A stretch of 20,522 bases of DNA. Origin: M55B112 sp040880545. Lineage in GTDB: Bacteria; Bacteroidota; Bacteroidia; Bacteroidales; GCA-2748055. Position numbers and translations under genes: made by a program. Location: contig JBBDIE010000125.1 of NCBI GenBank assembly GCA_040880545.1, positions 1 to 20,522 of the forward strand, given 5' to 3'. Positions 1 through 8,194 of the stretch are shown here, piece by piece. Positions within the stretch are counted from its first letter, which is position 1. Each line of letters starts with the position of its first letter. The notes beneath the pieces were generated by a model, which was not told the origin of the DNA, did not search any database, and was given only the letters and a program-made list of their open reading frames with translations.

Positions 1-2598
1 GGATTAGGTTCATGTAATAAGGAGAACAGTGAAAATTCTGTTCTTCCATATGTTGATATGCTTATTGGGACAGCAAAGCAGGGACACACGATTGTAAGTC
101 CTTCAAGACCCTTTGCCATGGTCAAACCGGGACCTGATACCGAATTAAGAAGAAATTATCTTCAGGCAAAATACATTACAGGATTTAGCCAACTGCATAT
201 CAGCGGTACCGGAGGGAATGCCCAGTCGGCAGTTCTCGGAATCATGCCAACTACAGGTACACGCAAAGTTGATCCCAGGGAATATAGGTCGGAGTTCAAC
301 CCTTTGGCAGGAGAGACTACCCCGGGCTATAATAGTTTTTTACTGGAGGATTATCAGATAAATGCGGAATTAACTTCCACGGACAGAGTTGCTTTATACA
401 GGTTTACTTTTCCGGAATCTGAAGAGTCGCATATACTAGTCAATGTCAGTCATGCATTTAACAAATACAGGGGAGGGGAGGTTTGGATCCTGAATGATTC
501 GACCATTGTGGGAACAGGCAAATATAACGGTTATCATGGTTCTGATTTCGACATTGCATTTTGCCTGCAATTCAGTAAACCATTTAATGTATCCGGAGTA
601 TGGGACGAAGAAGGTATTCATAAGAACCTTCGTCATGGAGCATCAGAAGGGGAAGGCCCCCTGGGCGTTTTTGTTGACTACCGGACAGGAGAGGATGAAG
701 AAATTCTTGTTAAAGCAGGAATTTCCTATGTTGATATTGAAGGAGCAAAGCAAAACATCAGTCATGAGTTGAGCCACTGGAATTTTGACCAGGTAGTTGA
801 GGAGAGCAGGGAAATATGGAACGAGCAACTCAGGAAGGTGCAACTGAAAGGTGGCACAGAGGAGCAAAAGACAACCTTTTATACCGCACTTTACCACACC
901 ATGCTTTCTCCATGTATACTTTCGGATGTGGACAATCGCTATGAAGGCTTTGATGGACAGATTCACAAAGCCGAAGGATTCAACTACTATGGTGAGTTTT
1001 CGTTATGGGATACCTACAGGACGGCTCATCCACTGTATGTGCTTTTACAACCAAAACGGCAGCGAGACATGGTAGTGTCATTGCTGAAGATTGCCGAGCA
1101 GGGAGGATGGCTGCCCAAATGGGGCTGGTCGGAAGGGTATACGGGCGGTATGCTGGGCGATCATGCTGTGTCTGTAATTCTGGATAGCTATGTTAAAGGG
1201 ATCCGGGATTTCGACTCAGAGGCTGCTTACGAGGCTATGCATAAGAATGCAACCGAAAAACTGGTGGGGGTACCATGGGGAAGAAGGGGGTTGCATAAAT
1301 ACATGGATGTTGGCTTTGCTCCTGAAGATGCAGGTTACCAAAAATCGCTGGTGGCCGGAACACACGAGTACGGACCTGGCGGTGCACCTTCAAGGGATTA
1401 TTATCCGGAAATATCCGGTTCTGTGTCAGCTACTGTTGAATTTGCCTATAACGACTGGTGTGTTGCTGAAATGGCAAAGCTTTCAGGCCGAGAAAAGGAT
1501 CATGCATATTTTCAGCGCAGAGCTTATAATTACAAAAATGTTTATGACCCGGCTGTAGGATTTATGCGGCCAAGAAACAGTGATGGATCATGGGCCATGA
1601 ATCCGTTTATTTCTACCATAAGCGGTCGGCACAGCCAGTTCTATTGTGAAGGAAATGCCTGGACGTATTCATGGACGGTACCACATGATATACAAGGTGT
1701 TGTTCAACTAATGGAAGGGCCGGAAAAATTTATCAGGAAGCTCGATAGTGCATTTGCCGGCCTTGAAGAAAATGAGTCGTATTTTGACCCTACAAATGAA
1801 CCGGATATCCATTATCCATACCTGTACAATTATGTTAAGGCACCCTGGAGGACGCAGGAAATTGTGAGGTTTATGACGGAGAATTTATACACTTCTGACC
1901 GTGAGACAGGTCTGCCGGGGGATGATGATGCAGGAACATTATCGGGGTGGTATATATTCAGCGCCATGGGCTTTTATCCGGTTACCCCGGGTACAGATCA
2001 GTATGTAATCGGGAGCCCGTTGTTCGATGAGGTTGCAATAACACTGGATGAGGATTATTATTCAAACAATGAAATTCTGATAAAATCAATGAATAATTCT
2101 CCTGCCAATAAGTACATTCAGGAAGTCAGGCTAAATGGAAAATCCACCAATAAAACTTGGTTTAGCCATGATGATTTGGTAAACGGCGGTAATTTTATTT
2201 TCGAAATGGGCAGTGAACCCAATAAGAACTGGGGTACAGACGACAACAGTGCCCCCATGTCCATGACGGATGCTGCACCCCATTTTGTGTTCAGTAATCT
2301 CACTGCCCCGGAGAAAGCAGAAGCCGATGAATATGTTCCAGTCCGGGTTACAGTAACGAACAAAGGAACACTGGGTACGGTTCAGATCAGGTTATTACAG
2401 ATCGACCGGAACATACATTACAAAAAAGGGCACCTGGTTGGAAAGAAAAGTGTATTTCTTGATTTAGGGGAAACCGCAGATATCGAATTTTCTGTTCCGA
2501 TGTATTTTCACGGCCCCAGTACATTACAGGTTGATTCTCTCACTACGGTTGTTGAAGTAGCAAGGCCCGATCCGGAAAACCTGGTCAGTAAACAGTGA
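1..2598 (+). CDS. GH92 family exo-alpha-mannosidase lipoprotein, 5' partial
   Basis: Predicted calcium-dependent, inverting exo-alpha-mannosidase that removes terminal mannose from alpha-mannosides. The reading frame is open from base 1 and encodes GLGSC before the ATG at 58. That is the end of a lipoprotein signal with its cysteine at 13-15, so the true start lies upstream and 58 is an internal Met. Family hallmarks, numbered from that Met: YVDMLIGT just at the N-terminus; WGWSEGYTGGMLGDH in the middle; CEGNAWTYSW with Glu531, matching the catalytic acid of characterised GH92 enzymes (Glu533 in BT3990); HYPYLYNY; and GDDDAG at 621-626, whose Asp622 and Asp624 match the catalytic base pair. 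After the usual GH92 end (about residue 735) come roughly 105 extra residues resembling a CARDB/Ig-like beta-sandwich. The next gene, a sulfatase 105 bp downstream on the same strand, is probably co-transcribed. The family is very secure; linkage specificity is unknown. Confidence 0.95.
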   Translation, partial: GLGSCNKENSENSVLPYVDMLIGTAKQGHTIVSPSRPFAMVKPGPDTELRRNYLQAKYITGFSQLHISGTGGNAQSAVLGIMPTTGTRKVDPREYRSEFNPLAGETTPGYNSFLLEDYQINAELTSTDRVALYRFTFPESEESHILVNVSHAFNKYRGGEVWILNDSTIVGTGKYNGYHGSDFDIAFCLQFSKPFNVSGVWDEEGIHKNLRHGASEGEGPLGVFVDYRTGEDEEILVKAGISYVDIEGAKQNISHELSHWNFDQVVEESREIWNEQLRKVQLKGGTEEQKTTFYTALYHTMLSPCILSDVDNRYEGFDGQIHKAEGFNYYGEFSLWDTYRTAHPLYVLLQPKRQRDMVVSLLKIAEQGGWLPKWGWSEGYTGGMLGDHAVSVILDSYVKGIRDFDSEAAYEAMHKNATEKLVGVPWGRRGLHKYMDVGFAPEDAGYQKSLVAGTHEYGPGGAPSRDYYPEISGSVSATVEFAYNDWCVAEMAKLSGREKDHAYFQRRAYNYKNVYDPAVGFMRPRNSDGSWAMNPFISTISGRHSQFYCEGNAWTYSWTVPHDIQGVVQLMEGPEKFIRKLDSAFAGLEENESYFDPTNEPDIHYPYLYNYVKAPWRTQEIVRFMTENLYTSDRETGLPGDDDAGTLSGWYIFSAMGFYPVTPGTDQYVIGSPLFDEVAITLDEDYYSNNEILIKSMNNSPANKYIQEVRLNGKSTNKTWFSHDDLVNGGNFIFEMGSEPNKNWGTDDNSAPMSMTDAAPHFVFSNLTAPEKAEADEYVPVRVTVTNKGTLGTVQIRLLQIDRNIHYKKGHLVGKKSVFLDLGETADIEFSVPMYFHGPSTLQVDSLTTVVEVARPDPENLVSKQ

Positions 2599-2703
2599 GT
2601 GGTTACAGGGGTAAACCCCGTTTAATAAGAAACGCATGAAAAGAAACCTCAGATTTTTGCAATTAACAGGGCAGGCTTTAATATTATTTTAAAACAAAAT
2701 ATT

Positions 2704-4029
2704 ATGAAAAGTAATTTACCACTGAGTATGTTGCCGGTTATTCTGACTGGTTTAGTAATGGGATCGTGTCTGGGAAATGGAAAGGAGGACAGCCAGAACA
2801 ATAGACCAAATATTATTATTCTTCTGGCAGATGACCAGGGTTATGGGGACGTTAGCTATCATAAAATTCATCCGCATGAAGTGTCAACTCCGGGGATTGA
2901 TCAGCTCGCCAGCGAGGGGGTGATCTTCACCAACGGTTATGCCAGTGCATATGTATGTGCCCCTACCAGGGCCGGTTTACTGACAGGCAGGTATCAGCAG
3001 CGTTTTGGATTTTACACAGCAGGAGATTCCAGGGAGGGAATGCCACTGGATGAGATTACACTGGCTGATATTCTGAAAGATAATGGATACACAACCGGGA
3101 TTTTTGGGAAATGGCACCTGGGATTAGAATCCCCCTTCCGTCCGCTGAACAGGGGATTTGATAATTTTTACGGATTTCTCGGACATGGTGCACATGATTA
3201 TTTTGAGCTGGATTGTGATCCGGGAGATCTGCATAATTGTATTTACAGGGATTCAGTTATAATTCATGATACCGGATATCTGACCGATAATCTGGCCAGG
3301 GAGGCGATTGGCTTTATTGAGGAGAATTCTTCGGGGAACCCTTTCTTTCTTTATCTCGCCTTTAATGCGGTTCACTGGCCTTTACAGGCTCCTGAGGTAG
3401 ATATTGCAAAATTCAGCAATGAAAATCCCGACAGGAATGTTTATCTGGCAATGCTTCACAGGATGGATATAGCCGTTGATAATGTAATTAATTCATTGAA
3501 AGAGAACGGACTTTATGAGAACAGCCTGATCTTCTACCTTTCGGATAATGGAGGAGCAAAAAAGGTAAGTGCCGATAATATACCTTTACGGGATTTTAAA
3601 CAAAGCACTTATGAAGGGGGTATCAGAGTACCGTTTGTGGTTAGCTGGCCCCAATATTTTGAACACAGGAAGATTGATGAACCTGTAATATCACTGGACA
3701 TCATGCCTACAATCTGTGATGTTCTGAATATCGAACCGACGGAGGAGAGATTGATTGACGGCAAAAGCATGCTTCCGCTGTTAGAAGAGAGGCAGGATGG
3801 CCCGCTGCACGAATATCTTTACTGGGACGGTGATGAGGACCGGTGGGCAGTAAGAAATGGTAAGTGGAAACTTGTAAAGAATAATAGGGGAGATATAGAA
3901 TTATACGACCTGGATAATGACATTTCAGAAGGCCTCAATCTTGCAGAGCAGTATCCTGAAATTTATGAAAACCTGCAGTTGAAATATAATGAGTGGCGGT
4001 CTGAGATGGGCGACCCCATGGGTAAATAA
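2704..4029 (+). CDS. Family S1 sulfatase, lipoprotein
   Basis: Predicted formylglycine-dependent sulfatase hydrolysing a sulfate ester on a sugar, in the periplasm or on the cell surface. The signal peptide ends in a lipobox (VMGSC, Cys22). The metal-binding motif ADDQGYGD includes Asp43 and Asp44. The formylglycine motif is C-A-P-T-R with Cys85, followed by the AGLLTGR signature. GKWHLG is at 135-140, SDNGG at 280-284 (Asp281 and Asn282 are metal ligands), and Lys299 before the STYEGGIRVP segment fits the sulfate-binding lysine. At 441 residues it is slightly short but complete for the family. It follows the GH92 gene by 105 bp and ends just before a bidirectional terminator. Its N-terminal half resembles the truncated sulfatase at 20046, for example in the MPLDEI/LPLEEI segment. 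The S1 subfamily and the sulfated position attacked cannot be told by eye. Confidence 0.94.
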   Translation: MKSNLPLSMLPVILTGLVMGSCLGNGKEDSQNNRPNIIILLADDQGYGDVSYHKIHPHEVSTPGIDQLASEGVIFTNGYASAYVCAPTRAGLLTGRYQQRFGFYTAGDSREGMPLDEITLADILKDNGYTTGIFGKWHLGLESPFRPLNRGFDNFYGFLGHGAHDYFELDCDPGDLHNCIYRDSVIIHDTGYLTDNLAREAIGFIEENSSGNPFFLYLAFNAVHWPLQAPEVDIAKFSNENPDRNVYLAMLHRMDIAVDNVINSLKENGLYENSLIFYLSDNGGAKKVSADNIPLRDFKQSTYEGGIRVPFVVSWPQYFEHRKIDEPVISLDIMPTICDVLNIEPTEERLIDGKSMLPLLEERQDGPLHEYLYWDGDEDRWAVRNGKWKLVKNNRGDIELYDLDNDISEGLNLAEQYPEIYENLQLKYNEWRSEMGDPMGK

Positions 4030-4043
4030 AAGCAACCACAGAT

Positions 4044-4076
4044 AAAAAAAGGCCTGATGATTCAGGCCTTTTTTTT
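4044..4076. terminator. Bidirectional intrinsic terminator
   Basis: Seven As (4044-4050), GGCCTGA (4051-4057), loop TGAT, TCAGGCC (4062-4068), then eight Ts. A perfect 7 bp GC-rich stem is extended by A-T pairing, with a U-tract in either orientation. It lies between the convergent 3' ends of the two sulfatase genes (4029 and 4096) and so can serve both. Confidence 0.9.
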
Positions 4077-4095
4077 ATAACAAATGAGCGATATT

Positions 4096-5670
4096 TTACT
4101 CAGTCATTACTCTGGAGTATCCGGATTCTTTTGTTGCTATAATTTTTTGCTTCAGCTCAGTTACGATGTCCGGATGTTCAAAGAAGAGGTTATTTGATTC
4201 CAATGGGTCTGACTTAATATTATATAATTGTCCTTCAGCCATTCCTGGTTCGATATCGATGAATGAAGGATGGGTAAACCCTCCCGAACCCAGCATATCT
4301 ATATATTTCCAGTCACCCTCCCGGATTGCAAAAAACCTTCGGGAGGTATTGTGAATCATTGAATTTCTGACAGGGCTGGATAGATCTCCATCAAGTACAT
4401 GGAGAAAACTAAAGCTATCCTCCCCGCTTTCATTGTCCATTACCTGTCCCGTTAAATCTGCGAAGGTTGCATACAGGTCCGTCAGACTAACAAGTTGATC
4501 ATACTGTTGAGGTTCAGAAATTTTTGCCGGCCATGTAATTACCATTGGTATATGGTGTCCTCCATCCCATATATCCCCCTTCTGTCCTCTGCGCCCATAA
4601 TTCGATTCGTGTTGTTGCAGATTAATCTCCTCTTCAGGCCAGTAACCTCCGTTGTCAGTAGCGAAGATAACCATGGTGTTTTCAGCTATACCAAGTTGCT
4701 TTACCTTGTCATTTATAACTTTGACCACATTATCAATCGTAAGAATAAAGTCTCCGTATGTATCGACGGATGACTTCCCTTTAAATTGATCTTCAGGGAC
4801 CCAGGGAGTATGGGGGCCTGTCAGGGGCAGGTAAAGGAAAAAGGGATTCTTTTTTTGCTCTGAAATATGTTTCTCAATGAAATTGGTTCCGTCCTCCACT
4901 ATATCTCCCAAACATCTCTCAATCCTGAATGATTCTGCCATTTCACCGTTACGCCACCATACACCTTTTCCCCAGTATATATCGCCCTCTTCAGTGTGTT
5001 TTTTGTCCCATGAATATTCTGTCGTCTCAAGTCTAATGGGGTATACATCAGACGACAGAACCATCTGGTCATCAATGGCACGGTTATCCCGTAAAAACAG
5101 GTATGGGGGTATGTCAAGCGAAGCCGGATGAATAAAGGAATAATCAAATCCATAATGGTTTGGTCCGAAGCTGATTGGTTGTGAATAATCGACATTGGAA
5201 TAACTTGACACATTGTCCATTCGGGGAGTTTCATCCTCATTGAGGGTGGTCCAGTCGAACCCCAGGTGCCATTTACCCACAGCTGCTGTTGTATATCCAG
5301 CTTTCTTCAACAGATGTGCCATAGTCTTCCTTTCCGGTTCAAAGACCGAGCTGCTGAATCCGCCAACATTACCCCCTTTAACTCTGTTCCTGAACGCATA
5401 CCTGCCTGTCAGGAGCCCGTATCTGGACGGTGTACAAACAGAAGCACTTGCATGGGCCTCTGTGAATACCAGGCCAGATTCTGCCATTTCATCTATGGCC
5501 GGGGTGGACGTTTTAGCCTCCGGATTTAAACCAGAGACATCTCCATAACCCATATCATCTGCAAAAATGATGATGATATTGGGGAGTTCTTCAGGTTTTT
5601 CCTGGCTGCATGAAAATGGTATTGTTGCAGTAAAGGCAATTGTGATAAGGAAGGATAGGTCTTTTTTCAT
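4096..5670 (-). CDS. Family S1 sulfatase (arylsulfatase A-like), lipoprotein
   Basis: Predicted formylglycine-dependent sulfatase of a different type from its neighbour. The 524-residue protein begins MKKDLSF, with a signal peptide ending IPFSC (lipid-attachment Cys21). PNIIIIFADDMGYGD carries the metal ligands Asp38 and Asp39. The canonical motif C-T-P-S-R has Cys79 and is followed by YGLLTGR. GKWHLGFDW, ATDNGG (Asp339, Asn340) and GQKGDIWDGG, with a likely substrate-binding lysine, follow in order. A long insert between GKWHLG and the PFFLYLPLTGPHTPW segment explains the greater length and resembles arylsulfatase A/GALNS-like members. It is alone on the minus strand between two plus-strand sulfatases, so it has its own promoter in the region after 5670. 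The target sulfate position is not determined. Confidence 0.94.
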   Translation of the reverse strand: MKKDLSFLITIAFTATIPFSCSQEKPEELPNIIIIFADDMGYGDVSGLNPEAKTSTPAIDEMAESGLVFTEAHASASVCTPSRYGLLTGRYAFRNRVKGGNVGGFSSSVFEPERKTMAHLLKKAGYTTAAVGKWHLGFDWTTLNEDETPRMDNVSSYSNVDYSQPISFGPNHYGFDYSFIHPASLDIPPYLFLRDNRAIDDQMVLSSDVYPIRLETTEYSWDKKHTEEGDIYWGKGVWWRNGEMAESFRIERCLGDIVEDGTNFIEKHISEQKKNPFFLYLPLTGPHTPWVPEDQFKGKSSVDTYGDFILTIDNVVKVINDKVKQLGIAENTMVIFATDNGGYWPEEEINLQQHESNYGRRGQKGDIWDGGHHIPMVITWPAKISEPQQYDQLVSLTDLYATFADLTGQVMDNESGEDSFSFLHVLDGDLSSPVRNSMIHNTSRRFFAIREGDWKYIDMLGSGGFTHPSFIDIEPGMAEGQLYNIKSDPLESNNLFFEHPDIVTELKQKIIATKESGYSRVMTE

Positions 5671-6013
5671 AGCTGCAAATTATTGAAAACGAGTATTATT
5701 CAAATTATTTTCAAAGTGTTGGATATCCTTTGAACGAAAGGAACGATATTTATGTGTAAAAGGTTAAAGCAATTTTATTGCTTCAGGTCCGGATAATTTC
5801 AGAAGAAAATGAACTTTCAACAAGTTTAATTAAATTTTTAGATTCTTCGGTGAAATGTATTTAAGAAAGTGAAATTAAAATATTTGCTTAATTATTGGTT
5901 AATATTCGCTTAATTCTGAAATTACGCTTCATTATCAGACTATATTAATGTATTGTTACCAGTCTGTTAATGTCATCGGATTATATTCATTATATATTTA
6001 AAACACTGATCTG
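5671..6013. promoter_or_regulatory. Divergent intergenic region between two sulfatase genes
   Basis: This 343 bp AT-rich stretch has no plausible gene. It must hold promoters for the minus-strand sulfatase (start 5670) and the plus-strand sulfatase (start 6014). I found no exact Bacteroidetes -7 box (TAnnTTTG) at a sensible distance on either side. The recognisable structure is a set of GCTTAATT-type direct repeats at 5886-5933. The 30 bases before 6014 are almost all A and T, as is usual before Bacteroidota start codons, which lack strong Shine-Dalgarno sites. Confidence 0.5.
5886..5933. repeat. Short direct repeats, possible operator
   Basis: GCTTAATT occurs exactly at 5886-5893 and 5908-5915, which is 22 bp start to start, about two helical turns. 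A one-mismatch copy, GCTTCATT, is at 5926-5933. The set lies 81-128 bp upstream of the sulfatase start at 6014. The spacing suggests a dimeric regulator, but the sequence is AT-rich and chance repetition is possible. Confidence 0.3.
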
Positions 6014-7123
6014 ATGTTTAGAAAAATTGCTAAGTATATGTTGTTGGCACTTTCATGTGTCATTGGTGGATGCGGCCAACCCGATAAGCAGTCTGGCTTC
6101 AATATTGTCATTATCCTTGCTGATGACCTGGGATATGGAGACCTGGCTTGTTATGGCAGCGAATTGAATGAAACACCTGAAATTGATGCACTGGCCGAAA
6201 GGGGTATATTATTCACTGATTTTCATTCAAACGGTCCTGTTTGCAGCCCCACGAGGGCAGCTTTGATCACCGGGAAATACCAACAAAAATCAGGAATTGA
6301 AGGTGTTGTTCATGCAGTTCATTACCGACACGAAGGATTGGACCAGGGGGCATTTACCATAGCGGATCATTTGAAGGAGAAAGGCTACACTACAGGTATC
6401 ATTGGTAAATGGCACCTTGGGTATGACACGGCTTACTCGCCNNNNNNNNNNNNNNNNNNNNNNNNNNNNNNNNNNNNNNNNNNNNNNNNNNNNNNNNNNN
6501 NNNNNNNNNNNNNNNNNNNNNNNNNNNNNNNNNNNNNNNNNATGATCAAGGCTTTGGATGAGGGTGTTGGAATGGTTATGCAAACCCTGTCGAAGTATCA
6601 GTTGTTACAGAATACACTGGTATTCTTTGTTTCTGATAACGGTGCCCTGGAAATTGGATCCAATGAACCGCTAAGGGGGCACAAGGGGAGTTTGTGGGAA
6701 GGTGCTCACCGTGTGCCTGCAATTGCTTACTGGGAGGGCAAGATTGCTCCTGGTGTAAACAACGAGTTACTGATGACCATGGACATCTTCCCGACCATTG
6801 CGGCACTTACCGGTGACAACCAGGCAGGTAAAGAGGATCTGGATGGCATTGATTTTTCAGCTTCGCTTTTTGGAACCCAGTCAGACCCTGACAATCAAGT
6901 TGAGCGTACTGTATTTTACCGGTTCAAGGATCAAAAGTCGGCAAGGAAAGGAGCATGGAAGCTCCTGGTCCAGGATGACAGCACGTACCTGTTTAATCTT
7001 GATACGGACCTGGCAGAAAAATTTAATGTGCTCAATAACAATGATTCAGTTGCTGGAGTACTGAATATGGATCTGGCAGACTGGGAGAATGAAATTGAAC
7101 AATACCCGGTCATCACAGAATAG
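6014..7123 (+). CDS. Family S1 sulfatase, lipoprotein, interrupted by assembly gap
   Basis: Predicted formylglycine-dependent sulfatase. MFRKIAKYM starts a lipoprotein signal ending VIGGC (Cys20). ADDLGYGD gives metal ligands Asp37 and Asp38. The formylglycine motif is C-S-P-T-R with Cys77, then AALITGK. GKWHLGY precedes the gap. After the gap come MIKALDEGVG, SDNGA and RGHKGSLWEGAHRVP, then the C-terminal subdomain ending at 7123. The 100 N from 6442 to 6541 replace the region that normally carries the FFLYL and PHxP motifs. The frame stays open across the N run, but the true gap is probably longer: the intact sulfatase at 2704 has about 105 residues between the equivalent points, against about 33 here. 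So this is most likely an intact gene, incompletely assembled, and the nominal length of 369 is an underestimate. Its 3' end faces the susE-like gene with only 14 bp between them. Confidence 0.9.
   Translation: MFRKIAKYMLLALSCVIGGCGQPDKQSGFNIVIILADDLGYGDLACYGSELNETPEIDALAERGILFTDFHSNGPVCSPTRAALITGKYQQKSGIEGVVHAVHYRHEGLDQGAFTIADHLKEKGYTTGIIGKWHLGYDTAYSXXXXXXXXXXXXXXXXXXXXXXXXXXXXXXXXXXMIKALDEGVGMVMQTLSKYQLLQNTLVFFVSDNGALEIGSNEPLRGHKGSLWEGAHRVPAIAYWEGKIAPGVNNELLMTMDIFPTIAALTGDNQAGKEDLDGIDFSASLFGTQSDPDNQVERTVFYRFKDQKSARKGAWKLLVQDDSTYLFNLDTDLAEKFNVLNNNDSVAGVLNMDLADWENEIEQYPVITE
6442..6541. other. Assembly gap (100 N) inside sulfatase gene
   Basis: Exactly 100 N, the usual placeholder for a gap of unknown size. 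It begins just after GKWHLGYDTAYSP in the sulfatase. Confidence 0.99.
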
Positions 7124-7137
7124 ATTTATCATTACAT

Positions 7138-8154
7138 TTAGTAGGAGAACACAGGGGTTAAGGTTTCAAAACGGATGCCCCGGTTCCGGTAAACGAGGGT
7201 GTCATTCACGACATGTGTCAGGGTATCACCCTGCGTAAAAGAATAAGTGAGGTATATGGCATCTCTTGGTTTGCCACCCCATGTACTTCCATCCTTTACA
7301 TAAGTGCCGGTACCTGTGGGCGCGAATGTTGAGCCCGGGATGCTGTCGACCACAATCTCACCGGATTCGGAGAAGGTGAGTTCCATCTTGTAGACTCCAC
7401 CCCTGTAATTGGCAATGCCGTCGGTATGAATCACATCCGTTCCACGGGTACTCAGTTTCCATAACTCATCATCCACTATATAGATTTCGCGATAGATGAC
7501 AGTATCAACAGGATCATTGTTGTCATCATACATAATGTCCATGCCGCGGTGCAGGTAAGTACCATGGTATGGGTTGACATATTTGATCCCGAAAAGAACG
7601 AAGTCCTTCGGTGGGATCGACCAATCGCTTGCCCTGCGAGGATCCGGATTTAGATTTCCACCGGAGGGCAGACCCCTAAGTATGGAATCAGCCGATGTAC
7701 CAGTGATCCGCAGGGGGATCACATAATGGTTGCCATACGCCAGTGTGTCCTGGAGAAAAGCTTCCGTCAACTGAACCTCGATCATCCCCTTGAATGAGCC
7801 GGGAGGAATTACCACCTGGTCGACCGGGGTGAGGGAGTAATAGGAGGATGGAAGTGGTAAGATGGTATCTCCTCCAACATTTTCGATATGATGCGCAAGG
7901 GTGTCAACCACCTCGAAATCGACGGTCCATGATTCTGTATTTGTATACATGCCGCCAATATTTGGGGCAATGTGGAATTTCAGTTCCTGGTCAAGTGAAT
8001 TGTCATATTCTTCCTCTCCAAGTGAAAGTGTACGGATGGGATATTGATGGGGGAAATACACCGCTGTATATTCATAATCTTCAAATTCCGGCAGCTTTTG
8101 TTCGCATGCATTCAAAAGGAGAATGACGGATAATAATGGGATGAGTCGTTTCAT
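7138..8154 (-). CDS. SusE-like surface lipoprotein with DUF1735-type N-terminus
   Basis: Probable outer-membrane glycan-binding lipoprotein, last gene of the five-gene SusCD operon. I chose the ATG at 8154 because it gives a textbook lipoprotein signal, MKRLIPLLSVILLLNAC (Cys17), and leaves 40 bp after the susD2 stop. The open frame reaches back to 8223, but that start would overlap susD2 and put 23 odd residues before the signal. The 338-residue protein has a DUF1735-like first domain (YTAVYFPHQYPIRT, a GGMYTN turn, VIPPGSFKG, YVIPLRITG). The second half is DUF4361-like, with YHGTYLHRGMD and the C-terminal DTLVYRNRGIRFE strand. No catalytic motif is visible. Family knowledge places such proteins next to SusD as accessory surface glycan binders; the ligand is unknown. 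Confidence 0.85.
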   Translation of the reverse strand: MKRLIPLLSVILLLNACEQKLPEFEDYEYTAVYFPHQYPIRTLSLGEEEYDNSLDQELKFHIAPNIGGMYTNTESWTVDFEVVDTLAHHIENVGGDTILPLPSSYYSLTPVDQVVIPPGSFKGMIEVQLTEAFLQDTLAYGNHYVIPLRITGTSADSILRGLPSGGNLNPDPRRASDWSIPPKDFVLFGIKYVNPYHGTYLHRGMDIMYDDNNDPVDTVIYREIYIVDDELWKLSTRGTDVIHTDGIANYRGGVYKMELTFSESGEIVVDSIPGSTFAPTGTGTYVKDGSTWGGKPRDAIYLTYSFTQGDTLTHVVNDTLVYRNRGIRFETLTPVFSY

Positions 8155-8194
8155 GGATATCATATGTAATGGCTTTATATTAAATATTTTAACA

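Noticed and set aside
2608..2619. GGGG-TAAA-CCCC hairpin just after the GH92 stop
   Set aside because: Only a 4 bp stem and no real T-tract, so it is not a convincing terminator. The GH92 and sulfatase genes are more likely one unit.
2636..2692. An 18-codon ATG frame (MKRNLRFLQL...) between the GH92 and sulfatase genes that looks like the start of a signal peptide
   Set aside because: Too short to judge, with no conserved partner or clear ribosome binding site. It may be a leader peptide or the remnant of a gene start, but chance is as likely.
4877..5548. Several overlapping frames of 84-113 codons opposite or within the second sulfatase gene
   Set aside because: They lie entirely inside a well-supported sulfatase gene and have no recognisable motifs or starts, so they are shadows.
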